Of a stretch of DNA of 64,000 nucleotides, positions 41,776 to 54,065 are shown piece by piece; positions within the stretch are counted from its first letter, which is position 1; each line of letters begins with the position of its first letter. The notes under the pieces were generated by a model. It ran no database searches, was not told the origin of the DNA, and was given only the letters and a program-made list of their open reading frames with translations. The stretch comes from Leptodactylus fallax (taxonomy: Eukaryota > Chordata > Amphibia > Anura > Leptodactylidae): assembly GCA_947044405.1 (NCBI GenBank), contig CAMRHE010000115.1, forward strand, positions 4,588,001-4,652,000, given 5' to 3'. A program made the position numbers and the translations under genes.

Positions 41776-42177
41776 CCTTTTTCTATGTTTACTGTGGGAT
41801 CTTATTATGGTGTCCATAACCAATAAATAATCTTCCCCTTTCCTTTCATGTAAGAGCAGTTTCTAATGTAATGGAGCACTAAGCTGTTTTATTAAGTATC
41901 CAGCTGTATTTCCACTACATCCAGTGCAGATTGTACTTGTTTTCAGATCTCTGTAGGTGATTGTGCAGCTCCACATAGAGACTGATGATATAGTAGCGTG
42001 GCCACATCCCTGACACCAAGAGTCGTGATGTCACCAGCAGTGTGAAATACGTTATGGCCGTGATAAGGCATCCCACATGCTTCCAGCATGGTCTTTCTTC
42101 TTGCAGGTGAGGGGATAGATTTTTAGTGATGGAGAGGCAGGATTGTGCCTCTATTCTCTACCTGGGTGTCATGTAGG
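41776..42177. other. Unassigned DNA
   Basis: No element, gene or RNA recognised. Confidence 0.5.
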
Positions 42178-43010
42178 CAGTGGCGTAACTAGGAATAGCT
42201 GGGCCCCAAGGCGAACATTTGACATGCCCCCCCCCCCCCCCGAACCGGTTACGGGTCCCCAAACAGTAAAATATGCTCAACAGTGGTCCCAGATAGTATA
42301 ATATGCTCGACAGTGGCCCCCACAAAGCATTATATGTTTCACAGTGGCCCCCATACAGCATAATATGCTCTACATTGCTCCCCACACACAGTATAATATG
42401 CTCCCCACAGTGGCCCCACACAGTATAATATGCTCCACACAGTGACCCCCACCCTGTATTATATGCTCCCCGCAGCGGCCCCCACCCAGTATTATATGCC
42501 CCCCACAGTGGGCCCCACTCAGCATTATATGCTCCCTACAGTGGCCCCACCCAGTATTATATGCTCCACAGTGGCCCCCACCCAGTAGTATATGCTCCAG
42601 TGGCCCCCACCTAGTAGTATATGCTCCACAATGGCCTCAACCCAGTATATGCTCCACAGTGGGCCCCACCCAGTAAAATATATGCTCCACAGTGGCCCCC
42701 ACTCAGTATTATATGCTCTACAGTGGACCCCACCCAGTATTATATGCCCACAGTGGCCCCCACACAGTATTATATGCTCCCAACAGCCCCCCTCCGCTTC
42801 GGTGCTATTATTATACTCTGGGGTCTCCTCAGACCCCAGAGTATAATAATCGGAGGCCCAGGGATGGTGATTAAAAATAACAAACATTCATACTCACCTT
42901 GCCTTACTTTTCCTTGGCATCCTCGCTCCATCCTGCCGTCTTCCGATGTCGCTGCTGAGGCCTGTGATTGGTCCTCAGCGGTCACGTGATTTTCTATTCA
43001 TATTTACCTA
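42178..43010. mobile_element. hAT-like non-autonomous element with minisatellite
   Basis: The left end CAGTGGCGTAACTAGGAAT is a familiar hAT-type terminus. A C-run (42223-42240), then a tandem array, then a 'TATACTCTGGGG' palindrome (42805-42850) and a TACTCACCTTGCC ... CCTGTGATTGGTCC segment follow. The order matches, in inverse, the element at 3699-4821. The right terminus is not clear. Confidence 0.65.
42250..42790 (+). repeat. Minisatellite, unit about 28-30 bp
   Basis: Roughly eighteen imperfect copies of a unit like CACAGTGGCCCCCACCCAGT followed by ATTATATGCTC. It reads open in several frames on both strands, which explains long spurious ORFs here. Confidence 0.92.
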
Positions 43011-43503
43011 AGTGCTGGCTTTGTATATATTATATCTAGGTATAATTTTTGCAGTGAACTGTGCTGATTTTGGTTAAAGAGAGATGTCAGCATTTCAAGT
43101 TATCTATGACCATGAGGGTGTTGGTGACAAATGCTACCGTCTCTATTGATTTAGGACAGTGAAAGGGTTAATGTTTGCATATCTGCTGGTCTTGGAGTTA
43201 ATGTCGTTATTTCTACAGTAGTGGTGTAGGGCAGTGAAGGGGTTAGCATCAGAATACCTGGTCTATGGCAGTATAGACTTAATATTATAGTAAATGGTCT
43301 GTATAACCAATAACTTGCACCAGCATTCTGGCGTAACTTATAACAAATCTGTATGGCTGAGGCTTTCCAGCCCTAGTCCAACCACATCTCTGCCCCGCTC
43401 TACCCACAAGTGGTAAGCAGGGTGCAAAAAGAGAAAAATCACCTCCCAATCTATAGCATGGAAATCACACAATAGGCTACACTTTCTAAGTGATAGGTTC
43501 CCT
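43011..43503. other. Unassigned DNA
   Basis: No gene or element recognised; the last 60 bp lead into the TTAA element. Confidence 0.5.
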
Positions 43504-44195
43504 TTAACCACTTCCGGACCTCCTATAGACTATATACGTCCGGGCGGTGCCTCTCTTGTTCTGCAAGGACGTACCGGTACCAGTATGTCCTTGGAGTTTT
43601 AAGCAGCTGCTGGGTCCTAGAGAACGCCAATCACCTCTGCAGTCATGGGCAGGAGGCAGCCTCCCCCACCAAAACAATAGAGTTCAGATGACCCCAAAGG
43701 TCTATTATGACCTTACGGGGACGCAATGTAAAAAAAATAAATAAATAGAATAAATAGAAAAAAAAAAAAAAAAAAAAAAAATTAAAGTAAAATAATTAAA
43801 AAAATAAATAAAATAATACGCTAATACCACGCCAACATTACAGGTCTAGCCCCACCACCGACGACACAATACAAAATAAAAATTACCATAATGGAGAGGA
43901 AAAACTATTTTATAAAGTGTTTTAGTAGTTATGTTTTAGTGCTAGTAAAAAAAAAAATGAAAAGTGAAAAACAGACACATTTTCCCCTCCTCTTTTGTTT
44001 ATATTTTCCCCGAATATAAAAAAAATAAAAACATGCAAAAATAAAAACAACATAAAAATAAAGCCCTATATGTCACTCAAAAAATTAGTTGAATAACCTA
44101 AATAATGAAAATGTTATAGCCCCTAACCCTTTCCCGACATCCGCCACAATAGTGCCACAACCCAGATGGAGGAGACCGGAGGATGGGAGTAATAG

Positions 44196-45122
44196 TGGCG
44201 GATGCTGTGCCACCTAGCAGGCCGAGCATGCTCACCAACCACTCCAGTCCCACTCCTAGGCCGGACAAAATCGAGGGGGGTCCTGCAGCACTACCGGATG
44301 GTCGTGGTAGTAGGTCTTTCCCCCAGGGCGATTCCAGTTTGAGAGGGGACCTCTTCTCTCTGAGCCGGTGTGGTGTTGGTCAGAAGGGCCCTGATGGTGA
44401 TGCAGGCACGACTCAGGAGTCAGCGGTGCAGGTGAACCAGAAAACAGCCTTTATTTGGCAAAAGGAACAAAAGGTAACGGCAGCTTCCAAATGGGGGTAG
44501 TAGTCCTACAGTGTCCAATCCCCAGCCTTGGCTCTAGGAGGGTGCCCAGCGATGATACAGGCTCTGCAGTATAGTTCTCCACTCCTCCTCCTCTCATGCC
44601 TCTCCCAGCTAGGTATACCGGGGTTGAAGTTACAGCGAGTCCTGACAGGGATCTGGTTACCTATAGACTAGGCCCGAACGAATTCCTCCTTTCAGGGTCC
44701 TCTCCTGCTCCTCCTGGCACAGCACCGAAAGTGTCCAAAAGTACTGACAGCACTTCTTCCTTGCTCAGGGCTGTCTCTGTATGAACCTGGGGCTGATGAT
44801 ATCCCTCCTAGGGCTGTGAAGGCGACCGTTGACCCTCAGTCCAGAGGCTGCGGCAGGCAAGCTCTGCACACCTTCTCTAGTCAACTGCACACACTAGACT
44901 GAAGACCAACCATCGCCGGGGAGACGAGGTCTCCCTACAACCCCGCTCCCTGGCCTGTGATAGGCCAAGGCTAAACCAAGGCTAGGTTTTGAACACTGCA
45001 GGGTGAAATAATGCTGATGAAAAGCCACAAACAATACATTTAACATAGAATGGGACATACCTACACAAAACCCAGAGGCACAAAGACAAATAATAAAAAG
45101 AAGCAGCCTCTGGGATGCTGCA
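44196..45122 (+). repeat. Candidate solo LTR of a Gypsy relative
   Basis: 927 bp with TGGCGGATGCTG... at the left and ...CTGGGATGCTGCA at the right, flanked by ATAG on both sides (44192-44195, 45123-45126). A 4-bp duplication and TG...CA ends match the Gypsy LTRs in this window, and the right end CTCTGGGATGCTGCA resembles their CTCTGGGATGCCACA. It also contains a similar CAGAAAACAGCCTTTATTTG stretch. Strand is given as it lies relative to that similarity. There are no internal genes, so it probably arose by LTR-LTR recombination. Confidence 0.65.
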
Positions 45123-45487
45123 ATAGTACGGCGGATGCTGGGTGTTTAAAGATAGCGGCCGCTCGGGAGTCGTGCGACCACCATAGCCGCCGAGTCTCTG
45201 CTGTTTTATACAGCAGAGACCTGACGCTAATGCCCGCAATTGGTGCCTGCACTGGTTGCGGGCATTAACCTCTCTGGTGCCTCGTGGGTGCCGCCATTTT
45301 TCTGGGGATCGCCAGCACCTGGAGCAAGCTACGGGGCCGGTGTCCTGTTGCTATGACAGCCGGGAGCCTTCTGAAGGCTCCCATGCCTGTCTTTCATTAG
45401 TTTCTATTGCAATGCATCAGCATTGTAATACATTGCATTAGTGATCAGACCCCCTGGGGTTCAAGAACCCTAGAGGGTCTAATAAAT

Positions 45488-45489
<2 letters not shown>

Positions 45490-45554
<65 letters not shown>
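45490..45554 (+). repeat. A-run followed by (TA)n microsatellite
   Basis: About 29 A residues directly followed by about 18 TA units. Confidence 0.95.
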
Positions 45555-45560
<6 letters not shown>

Positions 45561-46721
45561 TTAAAAGTTCAAATCACCCCCCTTTCCCTAGAACACATAT
45601 AAAAGTACTTAAATACTGTGAAACACACACACATTAGGTATCCCTGTGTTTGAAAATGCCCGGTCTACAAATCTATAAAAATATTTTTCCTGTACGGTAA
45701 ACACTGTAGCGGGAAAAAAAAAATCAAAAGTGCCAAACCGCCGTTTTTTTCACTATTTTGCCTCTGATAAAAATTTGAATAAAAAGTGATCAAAGCAATA
45801 GCAATTCCCCAAAATGGTATAACTAAAAAGTACACCTGGTACCAGAAAAAAAAGACTCCCCATACATCTCAGTACATGGAAGTGTAAAAAAGTTACGGGT
45901 ATCAGAATATGGCGACTTTTACAAAAAAAAAATTTCTTAACAGTTTTGGATTTTTGTTAAGGGGTTAAAGTGTAAATAAAACCATATAAATTTGGTATCC
46001 CCAGAATCGTACCGAAACATAGAATACAGGTGACATGTCATTTTGGCTGCACAGTGAACGCCGTAAAAACGAAGCCTGTAAGAAAGTCGCACAAATGCAC
46101 TTTTTCTATAAATCCACCACATTCTGAATTTTTTTCCAGTCTCCCAGTACTTTGTACAGAATAACTAATGGTAGCATCATGAAGAAAAAAATTGTCCCGC
46201 AAACATTAAGACCTCATATGGCTCTGAGAGCGAAAAATAAAAAAGTTATGGGGTTTGGAAGGGGGGGGGGAGGAGTCAAAAACCACACATACGAAAAAAC
46301 CCTAAAATGTGTCTGGTCCTGAATCATAGAAACTGGCCTGGTACTGAAGTGGTTAAGATGATCAGAGATGTACAGTAATGATTTTCTTACTGATCTAAGT
46401 ATAAACAATGACCGATAATCATTACCTCTACTAAAATGATTGCTAATAACAATCTCATCAGATGACTTACATATTTTATTATGACTTACATTTTCATCGA
46501 TTGTTGATACTTGAGTAATTATTATGTGTATTTGGGGGTCATTAACCATAATTCACTATGTAGCTCATTAAGCTCACTGTTCATTGATTCTGAGTCAACC
46601 ATCAATCAGATTCAGAATTATTCTCATTGAATGAATAATTGTTTCATTTAGGGGAAATTAGTGAAAGTTTCACATTCTGAAAAATATCGATTTTTCGATA
46701 TAGTTTAAATCAGCTTTAACC

Positions 46722-47053
46722 TTAAAGTGAATTTGCCAGGTGAATTCGGCCGCTCTTTCTGCAAGCAGGATATGATGAACTGTGAAAGGCTAAGCTCTGT
46801 GATACAGGTTTTTATTATTTGGATCAGAATTTGTAAGAGACGCACAGTGATACAGGGAGAGCTGTCAGTGACTGTGTGTGTGAGCGGGGTAATCAGGACT
46901 CTCGCTGTCTCTCCCAGGAGTCCTGTCAGGATTCACTCTGCATTTTACTAAGACATGCCGCTACAGATCATATAAACCATATACCATTGTGCTTGGCTTC
47001 TCTCCCTCTAGTATTTTACCCTTACTGTAAATCATCTGACAGGTTCACTTTAA
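46722..47053. mobile_element. TTAA-flanked MITE (332 bp)
   Basis: TTAAAGTGAATTTGCCAGG at the left and, in inverse, TTAAAGTGAACCTGTCAG at the right, each with TTAA outermost. Non-coding. Confidence 0.85.
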
Positions 47054-47476
47054 AACGATTTGACTTTCTGCCTCCTTATCTGGTCTAGTCAACTGATATA
47101 TGGTTTTGTGAGTAGTATTCTATATACAGTGTGGTAAATTTATAATGCCCTATATGCCATTTTGTACAAGTCGGGTTTAGCGGAAAAAAATGCTAACCAT
47201 GCATACAGATGGGTACTTTTATGAGTGAAATTCAATTCTTAGACAAATATACTGTAAAATAATGCAGCGGATATGTAAATTGTGGAAACCTGTTCTATCT
47301 GTGGAAGTATTCTGATCGAGAACACTTGCAAAAATCAAATTAGAAATATGAGAATATGATTGAAAAACAATCTGCATGCTTTAGATTTTTTACCAGACCT
47401 TTTTTTGTACAGTACCATTTTTGTTAACATTATTTAGCTTTAAAAAAACATTAATATCATGGATTTTTTCAGGACT

Positions 47477-48083
47477 TTAAAGTGTAACTCCCATTTTATT
47501 TATTTATTGTTATTGAGTCAGGAGGTGTTTGCTGAACATTTTTGTGATATACTTCATTAACCTATCTAACTTCCTTTTAATAGAAAAAAATAGGCTGTAG
47601 AGTTTCCTCTATCAATGCTCTAAGCATTGTGAGTAAGAATCTATCCCCTACAACTGTAGCACTTGCCAAAGGGGTATGACCACTTTAACTGGCCCTATCT
47701 GAGATTCTCAGCTTTCACAGCTAACAATATATGCAGCATGAACTGCTGTATGTAAAACTGAAATTCCTAACTGCGTTTTTAGCTAGTGATCTCTCGTGTT
47801 TTTTTTTATAGCTGCAATTTTCTTGGTGATATAAAATCAGACATACAACCATTTGAAGTGACCCTTCCCCACCCTCATGGAAAATGCTACAACTCTACAT
47901 ACTGGCAATACAAATGTGTGCAGATTTTCCTTGGTAACAGCTCAGTTAGAGGGTTGCTAGGGAAAATTTTAGAGCTTGTTTTCTATTAAATGTAAGTTAG
48001 ATAGGTTAATTAAATATATTACAAAAATGTTCACCAAACACCGCAACACAATAGTAAAAAATAAAGTGGAAGTTACACTTTAA
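47477..48083. mobile_element. TTAA-flanked MITE with long inverted arms (607 bp)
   Basis: TTAAAGTGTAACTCCCATTT at 47477 and its inverse (TTAAAGTGTAACTTCCACTT) ending at 48083 continue into arms of about 110 bp (AACCTATCTAACTT near 47560 against AAGTTAGATAGGTTAA near 47993). Non-coding interior. Confidence 0.88.
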
Positions 48084-48576
48084 TATTGATGTGTCATCCC
48101 TAGGATGGTGTTATGTAAGGGATAAAGTGGCTGCAGCTCTTGCCCATTTGCCACTGTCTGTTTTAACAGCTGATCAGTGGTGCAAGGAGTAGAACTTACA
48201 CTTTATATGTATGATATGGCATAGGCTATCAGTCTTAAATTCCAGAATACACTTTAAATTAATTTACTGTGCACATGTGGGTTTGAAAGCTGGGAAGACA
48301 ATGACTGCCAACTAGATGTCCAGGAATTTTTTCATGGCTTGTCCTTAGGATAAGCCATAAATATCTAATTGGAGGCAGGGATAACTGTTTGGGGTCACTT
48401 CTGACACCTGTACCTGTATGCCTCAGGTGTACACCACCAATTACACATATATTATTAGGGATAAAAAAAAAGAGAGGATGAAAATGGCATGGAGGGCAAA
48501 AAAATAAAAAAATAAATAAAATTTATTTTGCCATTAAAACATAATGTGAAAATGGACAGTAGGCAGTGTAGGGAAG

Positions 48577-48956
48577 TACAGGTGCAGCTCAATAAATTAG
48601 AATATCTTTGAAACGTTTATTTATTTCAGTAATTGAATTAAAAAAGTGACCTCCTATATTTTCTAGATTCTTTACACACAGAGTGTTCTATTTCAAGTGT
48701 TTTATTTCTGTAAATGTTGATTATGGATTACAGGTAATGAAAACCCAAATCTAAGAAAATTTGAATATTGTAAAAAAGTTCAGTATTGTAAATTCAGTGT
48801 GTCACCTGCCAAGGTTTCCTAAGCCTTTAAATGGTCCCTCAGTCTGGTTCAGTAGGACACACAGTCATGGAAGACGCTGATTATGGATTGTATTACTGAA
48901 TTACTGAAATGAGTGAACGTTTCACAGATATTCTAATTTATTGAGATGCACCTGTA
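48577..48956. mobile_element. Deletion derivative of a Tc1/mariner element
   Basis: TIRs CAGGTGCAGCTCAATAAATT and the inverse of CAGGTGCATCTCAATAAATT on TA dinucleotides (48577-48578, 48955-48956). Length is about 376 bp with no transposase codons left; CACACAGTCATGGAAGACGC is part of the residual leader. Confidence 0.88.
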
Positions 48957-49203
48957 TGGATCTTCACTAAGACCTCTATCAGAGTAATAATGTATGGATA
49001 AACACTTTAATGTATAAATGTTTAATGTATTATAACTGTCTGGCAGTGTAGGGACAAAATAATGGGAAATGTTTAGCTGTTCCAAACATACAATGACCAT
49101 TCACATTGCCACCTTTTACAGCATTGTGCAGATCACTACTGCCTGGACAAATGGCCTTTTACATCAGTGACTACAGTCAGTCTGCTGCTTAAAATCTCGG
49201 TTA

Positions 49204-49826
49204 TAGAGATGGGTGAACCACTCGAGATTTGTTTCGGGTTCGGCAGCTCAGGTTTTCAGGTAATTTCTGGAGGAACAAGTTTGGTATGAACCACACTTTA
49301 AAATATCTTAAATCATAGTGTAGAATACTCTTAGGGCTCCTAGGAACTTATCTACTCAATTTCTGGCTCTCTAAGGCAAACACAGCCAAAATTATGTCAA
49401 AGTGAAAAGTGACATTATTATACTCTGGGGTCTCTTCATACTTCAGAGTATAATAGATGGAGGCCCAGGGGCGGTGTAAAAAAAAAAACAAAAAAAAAAC
49501 CTCATGCTCAACCTGTGCTAACTTTCTCTGGCCTCCTCACGGCATGCAGCACTCTCCTGGTGACGTCTGGTGCTCTTCTGTGATATCATTGGCCCAGGGG
49601 TCATGGCTGAGACCTGTGATTGGGCCTCCACGTCATGACGGTCGGTGTGCCCAGGTCACTGCTGAGGCCCAATCACAGGCCTTAGCGCTGAACCCAGGCC
49701 GATGACGTTACAGAAGAGAGCTGGACGCTGCAAGGAGGCCCAGTAGAGGTAATTAAAGGTTAGTATTAGTGTTTTTTCGTTTTTTCACCTTCCCTGGGCC
49801 TCCACCTATTATACTCTGGGGTCTGC
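49204..49826 (+). mobile_element. Best-preserved copy of the 'TATACTCTGGGG' repeat
   Basis: The order is GAGATGGGTGAACC, GCAAACACAGCCAAAATT, GTGACATTATTATACTCTGG, the inverse TTCAGAGTATAATAGATGG, AGGCCCAGGGGCGGTG, a core with CCTGTGATTGGGCCT and its inverse AGGCCCAATCACAGG, then CACCTTCCCTGGGCCTCC and TATTATACTCTGGGGTC. Nested inverted repeats are visible throughout. Copies also lie at 5640-6250, 14227-14530, 26290-26540 and 42800-43000. No coding; superfamily not certain. Confidence 0.75.
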
Positions 49827-49829
49827 CTA

Positions 49830-50789
49830 CTTTTCTTTTTTACACTATGTTTTTAATAAAAGCTAAGTTTTTTTCTTTTTTGGCCTACCGTGCCTCCTTC
49901 TTCCTCTCTTGTGCTTTTCCCTAATAATCTGTGCTATTCACTGTACAGTGCCATAGGCAGATAACTCCATGCCCTGTAAAGAGGCTAGGCGCTGTTACTA
50001 CAGTACAGCTGCCATTGACTTTAAAGGGTGCTAAGCTGCAGTGATGGCGCCCTGCCACTTTATAGTATATTGAGCTATCTGCTTCCAGCTCCATGCAGTG
50101 TATAGTAAGTGGCTTTGAACAGCTGATTCTTGTGGAGACCCTCCCCCACCAGTCAGTTAGTTACGGCCTATCCTAAGTATAAAAATTCATGGACAAACCC
50201 TCTAATTCTATGTAGTAGTTCAATTGTTCCTGGCAGCTTGCAGGGCCCTTTCAAGGTTTACTCTGCTATGTTTAACATAAACTAATATAGTAAATTACAA
50301 GGTCCTGTAAAGCTGGATATATCAATCAGGAAAAAAATAACACATATTGTACTAGAAATGGTGAAACACCTGAAAGCGCTATGGCTTTCAAAATGTGTCT
50401 GGAATGTTATATTGCAATGACATTACAGGAAACAAATGAGCTTTCTGTGAAGCTTGTCAGAAATAAATGTACTGAATTAAATCTTACATTAGCACTCGGC
50501 TACAACAGGAGTTACATTTTATTAGTTAGAAAAGTGAAGTACATACTGAGGCAAGAATCCACAGGTGCCCATATCCTTAAGGTGTGACCAGGACAACGCT
50601 AGGAATGAAATGAAGTGTGACTGTCTGTATCTCATACCGCAGAATACAAACTTGTTGAGTAACCCTTGTATACTGCAGTAGTAGATTTTGTGTATATATT
50701 TTATCATGAGAAATTATTCAGAATATCCCATAATCCTGCACCCATTGTCTCCTATCTGATGCCACATTAAATGAATCAGGACCAAGTCA
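49830..50789. other. Unassigned DNA
   Basis: No gene, element ends or RNA recognised. Confidence 0.5.
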
Positions 50790-51761
50790 ATTTTCATTTT
50801 TGCGTATTTGTTTTTTTCCTCTCCACCTTCCAAGAGCCATAATTTTTTCATTTTTCAGTTTACAGAGTAACATGATGGCTTATTGTTTGCAGGACAAATT
50901 GTACTTTTACTTTATAATGGCAACATTCAATGTCCTGTGCAATGTACTGGGAAGCTGGAAAAAAGTTCAGAATGAGGGGGAACTGGAAAAAAAAATGCAT
51001 TTGTGCAAATTTCCTATGGGTTTAATTTTTACAGCATTCACTATGTGGTAAAAATGACATTACCTATATTCTGTGGGTCAGTATGATCACGGCGATACCA
51101 AATTTATATAGTATTTTTAATTTTTATACCTTTTAAAAAATTTAAAACTTTGCAAAATGAAAACATTTTTGTGTCAACATGTTCTGACACCAGTAAATTT
51201 TTCATATTTATGTGCATGGAGCTGGGTATGACGTCTTTTTATTCATAACAAGATGTAGTTTTTATTGATACCATTTTGGGGAAGGTCTGACAGTTTTATC
51301 TTTTTATTCAAATTTTTTAGGAGACAAAGTGTTGATAAAACAGCCATTCGGCCATTTCGTTTTTTTTTCCTTGCTACGGGGTTCACTGTATGGGATAAAT
51401 ATTTTTATATTTTAATTGTTCGGGCATTCTTGAGCATGGGGATACCTAAAGTGTATGTTTATTTTTGTTTGATTATTTATTTATTTTTATAGTATTTATT
51501 ATTGTTTATTATTATTAATTTATTTTTATATGTGATTTAGGAAAAGGGAGGTCATTTGCCCATGGCACCTGTGCACTTTAGATATGGTAGCGTTTTGCCA
51601 CGCCATCTAGAGCCTTAACAGCCACGAGTGGTGCTGGTGTTAGCAGTGGGTGCTGGCTGTATTATTCAGTCGACATCCCCTGTGTATGGTGAGGACTCAG
51701 CTCCTGAGCCCTCTTCATATAATCCCTCATGCCTGTACATGATTTTGCGTGAAGGGGTTAA
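50790..51761. mobile_element. AT-rich non-autonomous element ending in TTAA
   Basis: Contains ACGGCGATACCAAATTTATA, TGATACCATTTTGGGG and CGGGGTTCACTGTATGGGAT, blocks I associate with abundant amphibian TTAA elements, and ends GCGTGAAGGGGTTAA at 51761. Part of the same vocabulary (GATACCAAATTT-type) appears in 43504-46356. The left end is approximate. Confidence 0.5.
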
Positions 51762-52394
51762 AAGGGTTATTGGATAGGTCATTTGACAGTGATAAGGGTT
51801 CAAAATATGTTTCCTGCATAGTGCATGGTGCCAGAAGCAGATATCTCTGTACACTGTCCAGTGGCCAAGCCACACCATTACAGCTCAGCCATCTGTACCA
51901 AAGCACAGTGAGAGTTTTGGAGCAGAGAAGGCTACCATGCAGGTGCTCATCCCTAAACCCCACTAGGGTCAGTTTTTCATATGAAGCCAATTCACCTATT
52001 AGTACATTACTAAAATAAAAATATTTTGTGTGATCTAACAGAAGTCATTTTAACAAATTGTCCTTCTTCTAAACTATTCTGGCCTAGTTGTTAGGAGGTG
52101 CTAGGAACAGTGGTTATTTGATGACATGTACAAATGGTGTAAAGTCTACAGACAGCCTATAAAGACCTCCGGTAGAGTAGATCATTTGATCCACAGACAG
52201 CAGCTACCACACTTTCCTTGTCCACCATCCAAACAAAAGGGACACCTTCATTTCACATCCCTGCCTTTGCCCTGGCTATAAATAGAAGGACCAAACCCAA
52301 AATCCAGATTGAATTTTGGTTGAAGAGAAGGAACTGCGTTCATCCAGAGGTGTATTGTTCAGAATAGCTTTATTAAATCCACATACATTCCAGG
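51762..52394. other. Mostly unassigned; SINE-like remnant at 51940-52000
   Basis: CTCATCCCTAAACCCCACTAGGGTCAG and GAAGCCAATTCACC resemble the body of the minus-strand SINE at 24690-24875. The rest is unrecognised. Confidence 0.45.
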
Positions 52395-54065
52395 CACTTA
52401 GCAGAAGGAAATGGAGCGGAATGGCTGCAGGTGGAGCTACAGCGCCTGCTTCAGGGGCCGGAGGTTGCTCAAGCGGGGGATCCTCCTGAAGATCGTCGAC
52501 GGCCGCGGAGGACTAGGCCTCCGGCGCGCCTCAGTCCTGACGAGGCCTGCGAGCCCAGCGCCGCAGACGGAGCCCCTCCAGGGACCCTCCAACCCGGGAT
52601 GCCGGTAGGTCAGCTGCCTCCAGGCAGTCCCGGGGGAGGGAGGAATTCGAGAGGGCGGCAGGCCGCGCCTCCGCCATTCTAAGATGGCGACCAAGGTGCA
52701 GGAGCAGGAATGACAGGATCACCGGTGGCTGGTGATTCCCGGGGTGCTGCTCAGCGTGTGGGAATAGAGATGGATACGGGGCTGCTGGCAGCAGGCCCTC
52801 GGCAGTCAGCATCAGTCGGGCCTGGTCTCCAGGGCTTTGCCTGCAGCGTGCAAGAGGCAACACTGTCACCCGCGCCATTGACCTCCTCCTCTGTTGGGGG
52901 GGGAGGGTCCCACACTACTGCTGCGAGTGTGATTTCTGCCCTGAGGATTCCCGCAATGGATCAACCAGATGGCAGCATGATGTCCCTTCTTCAGGATTCA
53001 GGCCTGGCGACTGCTGGGTTCACAGCACCCAGGCAGTCAGGTGAGTCTATGTCTTTATTGTCTGTATCTTTACCCGTGCTACCGCCACAAGGTGTGGTGA
53101 GTCACCCTGGGGAGGTGGGCAAGGGTGTGGTTGAGTTATTGGGGGTTTTAGGGCAGTTAGCAAGAGGGTTGCAGGCACCACCAGTGCCGTCCCCGGTGAC
53201 GGCATGGGTGTCGCCGGGGGTGCAGGTGGGTAGTGTTGCACAAGGTAGTAGCTTACTGGGTTTGGTGCTTAGTGCACTGGGCTCTCCAGGTGGGTCCACG
53301 GGATCAGGTAGTACTCCAGTGGTGACAACAGGGGGAGCTCAGGAGACGGATAAGGCTAGTGATACTAGTGGGGGGAAGGAAAAAGGGGCGGAGCCCCTGA
53401 GGCTGGACGATTCCGCCAAGGGCAAAGTCTATGAGTGTTTTGAAGGGCCACTCATTTAAAACAAGAAGTGAGAGAAAAAATAAGGAAAGGGGAGTAAGTG
53501 GAGATTTTCTCCCTACTCCCCCTGGAAAGATTTAACCTAGATAGGGCAAAGAAGGATGACTCCAAGAAGGAGGAAGAGGAGAAGAGGAGATATCGGTTGA
53601 TTCCTCGGACATTTGCTAATTGGTTGCAAGCATTTGCAATCTTGGCTAGTGTAAAAGGTGAGAAGGCGCTGGAGAACTGCTCCGCCCTCTTCTGTTATAT
53701 GGACGCTATTGGGGAGGCCTATAGAGTGTACGGGGTGCAGGCATGGTTACGCTACGACGAGCAGTTTTGTCAGCGTAAAGCAGTAAGGCCTAGTATAAGG
53801 TGGGACAATAAAGATATAGGACTATGGTTGTGCGTGACGGCTCCGGTGAGGGCAGGGTAGTCCTTTCAGTCAGGAGCTGGGGGTTCCGATGGGTCGGAAC
53901 GCTCAGCTGCTTCACAAAAGGGGCTGTGTTTCTCCTTCAACGAGGGATTGTGTAAATTTGGAGCCAAGTGCAAGTTTAAGCACGAATGCTCTTCTTGTGG
54001 AGGAAACCATGGGGCGTCTCGTTGCTTCAAAGGAAGTAAATCAAAAGGGGGGAGGGTGCTGGAAA
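52395..54065 (+). pseudogene. Ngaro/DIRS Gag-like protein, broken
   Basis: The frame can be followed from AEGNGAEWLQVELQRLLQGP (about 52400), through a long Gly/Ser/Pro-rich region at 52710-53400, to DDSAKGKVYECFEGPL at 53405-53455. A one-base shift near 53455 leads to a second frame with SLLPLERFNLDRAKKDD, FANWLQAFAILASVKGEKAL and YDEQFCQRKAVRPSIRWDNK; this central block is the conserved part of DIRS-order Gag. A TAG at 53858-53860 interrupts it. After that come FNEGLCKFGAKCKFKHECSS and CGGNHGASRCF, a Cys/His zinc-finger region likely to bind RNA. The presumed role is packaging of element RNA. Confidence 0.85.

Larger units (their letters stand above)
43504..46356. mobile_element. Large TTAA-flanked non-autonomous element
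   Basis: TTAACCACTTCCGGACC at 43504 and, at the right, GTACTGAAGTGGTTAA ending at 46356 give inverted ends on TTAA. It contains long A-runs, a palindrome (CATCCGCCACAATAGT near 44138 and AGTACGGCGGATGC near 45125) and a nested solo LTR at 44196-45122. Without that the element is about 1.9 kb. There is no transposase; it is of piggyBac type by its target only. Confidence 0.7.

Noticed and set aside
42525..42989. Long open frames over the 42-kb minisatellite on both strands
   Set aside because: Unit length allows open reading in several frames; the products are repetitive with no fold.
50800..51051. 83-codon frame resembling a membrane protein
   Set aside because: Hydrophobicity comes from T-rich repeat sequence; the segment belongs to an AT-rich non-autonomous element.
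52437..52878. Minus-strand frames in the GC-rich start of the Ngaro element
   Set aside because: Antisense to the Gag-like frame; GC-rich composition keeps several frames open.
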